DNA of 64,000 bases, from NCBI GenBank assembly GCA_022749755.1, contig CM040450.1, positions 6,066,913 to 6,130,912 of the forward strand, given 5' to 3'. Source of the stretch: Azadirachta indica. Lineage: Eukaryota > Streptophyta > Magnoliopsida > Sapindales > Meliaceae. This document shows positions 59,420 to 64,000 of this stretch, one piece after another. The position numbers and the translations under genes are program-made. The notes under the pieces were generated by a model, which saw only the letters and a program-made list of their open reading frames with translations, had not been told where the DNA came from and ran no database searches. Position 1 is the stretch's first letter. Every line of letters starts with the position of its first letter.

Positions 59420-62400
59420 TCAATATGATCTTTCTTGCATATCATGGAAACATTTCATCTTCTTCTTGTAAAATTACTTCAAAATAAGGATTTATATCTA
59501 GTGCTGGTATTTTGTATCCTAAACATTTAAAAATTCATTGATATGTGGCATGGTTTAGAATAAAAAGCTAATATTACAGTTTAAAAAAAATTTTACGAAT
59601 TAACATTACAATTTACTGTATTGAAAGGGAAAAAAAAATTATTTTAAAATTAATTGATAAATTTTTTTTTTTAAAAATCATCTTAATCTTTCATTTTAAG
59701 TCATGCTATATATCAATAAATTTTTAAAAGTTTAAGATATTAAAAATCAAGATTGAATCTAAATCCACTTAACAAACACATAATTTAAATTCATGCATTA
59801 GCAGCTAGTAGAAACTCTTCTTTCCTACAAACAAAAAGTGCTTTGTTTTTCTCTTCTGAAATTAATGTAGCCAGCCGGAAATTCTTTTGAATCCAAAATG
59901 AATAATTGCTGCTAAAATGACTCGGAAAAGGCTGTATTATTATTGTTATCAATTTCTAACTCTTTTTGCCAATTTGTCCCTCACTTAACATGCAAACGCA
60001 AACCCTATAAAAATAGGGAGTCCCCATCTTAGCTTTTTCTCCCTATATCTTATCTGAATTTTGATTAATTTTAGCTAAAATTTATAAAGCCTAAATAAAG
60101 TTGAGATAAGTTGATAAGGGATAGGGCAAGTGCATATAGGGTTTGAAACCCAACATAATATTGTCACTTTACATCAAAATTTTAGATATGTAATAATCAA
60201 ATCCGATTCTATTCTAATTTAAGTTCAAATTAAATGTATATATATCATTATTGTTATGGTGTATGACATATGATTTTTTTACCTAATTGCATCTCTTTCC
60301 TTTTTTAGTTTTATCAAGTGTCGGTTATGAAAATTAAATATAAATAAATTTCTCAAGGTATTTATAAGACATTTGAAAAATTAGACTCTATTTTAGTACT
60401 ATTGTTGTAACTTTTATATTGTGGTTATTGCGAAACAAAATCACTAATAGTGAAGTATAAAATGATATAATTATAAATATTTTAACTGTTGTGTTTTCAA
60501 AGTACAATAATAAAAACATAATAGTTTCTAATGAGGTTTTAACTCTTATTTTTTGTTATTATTTTTCAATTTTTTTTGTATGAACATAAATTATAATTGA
60601 CTTTCAAACATTTAGATATATCAAATATACTCGTCTAGCAAAATAGAGTCGTAAATTTGGACTTACTACAATGTTTATGAATTCTTCATCTATAAAGTCA
60701 CATATAATATGTCAAATTAATAATTTTTAGAGTTTTATATTTAAATATTTAAATTGATACTAGAGAAAATGATTGTTCGTCTTTAGTCACATCACTGCAT
60801 AGATTAAAAAAAGTTTAGAATTCAACAATATTGACAATAATTTATTTTGAACATATCATCGATATTAAATGAGAGTTAATAGATTAAAAAATCTGGCTTC
60901 AATTGCTTTGCAACAACCCAACATGAAAGCTTTGTAGGTTGAACACCTCAAATTAAAGAAGATGTCATGTTTTAAATAGATAATATTAGTTAACTTTTAT
61001 GCTACAATATTTAATTAATTTCTATTAACAAATATTTATCTTTAATGCTTTTTGTTGGAAAATTTCTATATTATACTATATTATATACTTGTAGGTTTCT
61101 AAACAATTATGAACAAGATTCTCAATTCTATTATTAACTTTGGTAAAATTAATTTCAAATAAACAATGAGTATGAAATTGCACTCTTGCTTTTCTCTAAT
61201 CTAATATAAAAAAAAAAAGATAAAATCTTACCCTTATTCTACTAAAATACTATAATAATAAAATTTTGTAAAATTTTATCGCTTTGATAAACAATGATAT
61301 TATATATATATAGTTATTTAAGTTTCGTCTAAAATTATAGTGCTTCTACTATATTTTCAGCTATAGTATGAAAGCACAACCAGTTAACTAATTTATAAAC
61401 TCAGCACCAATAAATTCTAAGTCGTAACAATTCAATACTAGATAAAATTTTAAGTATCATACTAATATCTTGCATATCATATTTTCATAAAATCACATTT
61501 TTATTGATTTAAGATAAGTTACCATATCACTAGTACACCAATCTAATAAATTTTAGTCACATATATATTTATTTTAAACACTCAATAATTATAATAAAAA
61601 AAATATTTAAATATATAAAATATTTTTATTAAATGGTCTTATTAAAATCTTATTGCCTAAAATTTTCTCCTATGCAATATAATATATAAGAAAATTCATT
61701 CATTCAAAATTAAACAAATCCAAATAATCATTGTCATTGGTCTTCGTCTTCCAAAACCAATTCTATTATGAAGAATATAATTGTCAATTGAAGCCCATAT
61801 AGACGGAAACACGTTATTTATTTTGGTGGGCCAAGAATTATAACGCATGCAAAAGGGTCCCATTATTACAAAGAGTTGCAGTTGCAGAGAACACAGAAAG
61901 ACATTCACTGTCAGATAAAAAAGGAAGTTCGTTAAGAAACAACAAAACTTCAGACGACGACGTTTAGCCTACTCCCAGCCGAACCATATCCACTTGTGCT
62001 TTGAGCTAATAGGATTTATTTATTAATTGTATAAAAATTTAAAATATTAATCTGACTCGTTTATTAATTATGCCACTTTTTTATAAAATAAATGACGTAA
62101 CACGGTTAATAAACGACTTATCATCATATTATAATATGACATAATAACATGATAAGATGTATATGTTGAATCGCTTTTTCAACATTTAAATTGAGTTAAT
62201 TTTAACTTGTATGTTACTTCGGTAAAATAAATATGCTATAATAATATGATTAAACATATATATTAGATTGCTTTCCTAACATATAAATTGAGTTGATTTT
62301 CAAATATTTAAAATAGTTTGGTAAAATAATTATCTCAATTCATATTTAAGAAAAAAAGGTCCAAAAGATAAATAATAATATTCAAATTCATCAAATTTCA

Positions 62401-64000
62401 ATCAAAATTTCTTATTAAAGACAAATGAAGGTTTTTTTGAAAAAGTTCTATTTCATCCGAATTAAAGATAAGTCAAAATCCTAAATTATCATTAGAATTC
62501 TAATAAATCCTTGATTATTTCTATCAAAATTCTACTAAAACTAATATTTAAAATAATTTAAGAAATTAACGAGTATATAAAAAAAGAAAAAAGAGAAAAA
62601 AAAAAGAGCTATTTTTTATACAAACAAAATTCACTAGTTAATATCAGATAACAAGATCTTGTATCAACATATAGGTTTAAGTAAATTGATTATATTCATG
62701 TTGTGATATAAATAAATACAACTGAACATAATTATACATATAACATTATAATATATGGATTTAATTCTTTTAATTTTAATAGAAAATTTAACTTAATTTT
62801 AAATTAAATATAATATTACGCAAAAAATTATGTACATTGACAAATTAAATTGACAGATAATCCATTTAATAAATAAACGAAAAATTTATAAACTCATTAA
62901 GATTTTGTTATAAACGAATTAACATGATTTATTATTTATCTAGTTAATCGTGCCCTAAAAAAATTGATGAATCAAAATTTCAAACACAAATAAAATTTTA
63001 CTCATTTAAAAAAATACATAACATAAATATGAACCATTTATTACTTACGTTTTTCTTTTTCCTCAAATGAACCTATTTATTTACATCCAATTCTGAGTTG
63101 TGACCCAAATTGTCACTTCCACGTACATACTATACACAATTTTTAATTTTCCGACAACATAAATTAAATAAAATAGATAAATAATCTATACAAGTATAAT
63201 AATACAGTATTTTTTTTAATGAAAATTAAAGGCTGAATTGGTGCCCAAGCCAATTATAGGTGGGCGATTGTCTCTTCTCCAAAAGCACTTGCAACATCCA
63301 AGCCAGCTAACCCACCAACAATGAGGGGTCATGTATAACGACCAAACACTGTCTTAATTTATGTCCTAATTATTTTTAGTCATTTCATAGTAGGGTCATT
63401 GTGTTTTAATACCTTACCAAAATATCTTTTAGTCAAGAGAACCCTAATTAGAGTTCTTTAATTTTAACAAGTATTTGTTGGCCAAGATTTTTTTTTTAAA
63501 GAAAAAAATCAAATAATTCATATGGGTAGTTTTATTTTATAATAATCGTAATTTTAAAATTACAATACTTTAATTTTAAACATAATTAATTTATATTTTA
63601 ATCAGATAAAATTAAAATTAAAGTAAGTAGAAGATGTAGGAATGGAAATAGGAGTTATTGTATATCAATGACGAATGTATGTTTTCCGTCTTGTTTCTAT
63701 ATAATTTAAATAGCTTATAACTATGAATCATTAATTTTAGGTTAGAGCATCCATTGTGGGTGGGGTTCTCTTTGTCTTTATGAAGAAGCAATATAATTGT
63801 TAAATAAATGAATGAATGAATGAATGAATTTATATATATATATATATATACACTGAAATATATTACATAAATAAAAACACACCATTTCTTGATCTATATA
63901 GTAAGAAGATCATAAAAAAAAAAAAAGAAAGGAAAAGAAAAGAAAAGAAAGAATATGATTTTATGAACCATTAGTTTCCTATATTACAATAGCAAATGCT
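59420..64000. other. AT-rich intergenic DNA
   Basis: I see no gene, RNA gene or bounded transposon. Small GC-richer patches at 61850-61990 and 63230-63330 have no open frame of interest. An (AATG)n then (TA)n microsatellite lies at 63804-63850. Confidence 0.5.

Overview
The window is nuclear DNA of a flowering plant, almost certainly a eudicot. The genes have short exons with GT..AG introns. They include plant-only families (PIP2 aquaporin, CASP-like, S40/DUF584, a miR160-regulated ARF). Intergenic DNA is very AT-rich with many microsatellites, MITE-like elements and a decayed Ty3/gypsy chromovirus. I could not name the species from the sequence.

Layout. 1.5-2.7 kb: a four-exon PIP2 aquaporin (-). 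4.9-12.5 kb: five tandem, same-strand (-), intronless copies of a 45-80 residue acidic micropeptide gene, most with a recognisable TATA box; the array is interrupted by AT-rich DNA and a TIR element. 14.8-15.3 kb: ribosomal protein L12 (-) with telo-box and site II promoter motifs. 17.4-26.1 kb: a full-length but dead LTR retrotransposon (-). 27.5-28.0 kb: an S40-like senescence regulator (+) behind a cluster of ACGT (ABRE/G-box) motifs. 28.2-34.7 kb: gene-free, AT-rich, with several MITE-like elements and a 1.3-kb long-TIR Mutator-like element with a near-perfect 9-bp target duplication. 34.7-37.8 kb: two convergent small spliced genes that I do not recognise, a 127-aa membrane-anchored coiled coil (+) and a 100-aa hydrophilic protein (-). 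39.0-41.1 kb: a CASP-like membrane protein (-) with a 1-nt deletion. 41.9-42.8 kb: a four-repeat polyubiquitin (-) with a 2-nt net deletion in repeat 3. 43-52.7 kb: mostly intergenic, with a hAT-like element, a minisatellite, ACGT-rich promoter-like islands and an orphan signal-peptide-like exon. 52.8-55.8 kb: an auxin response factor of the ARF10/16 clade (-) with a miR160 target site. 56-64 kb: AT-rich intergenic DNA.

The genes are independent units, not an operon or pathway. The most unusual content is the micropeptide array. The two frameshifts, both at homopolymers in otherwise perfectly conserved genes, look more like sequence errors than decay. Exon structures were read by eye from splice signals, phase and family conservation; none was tested against transcripts.
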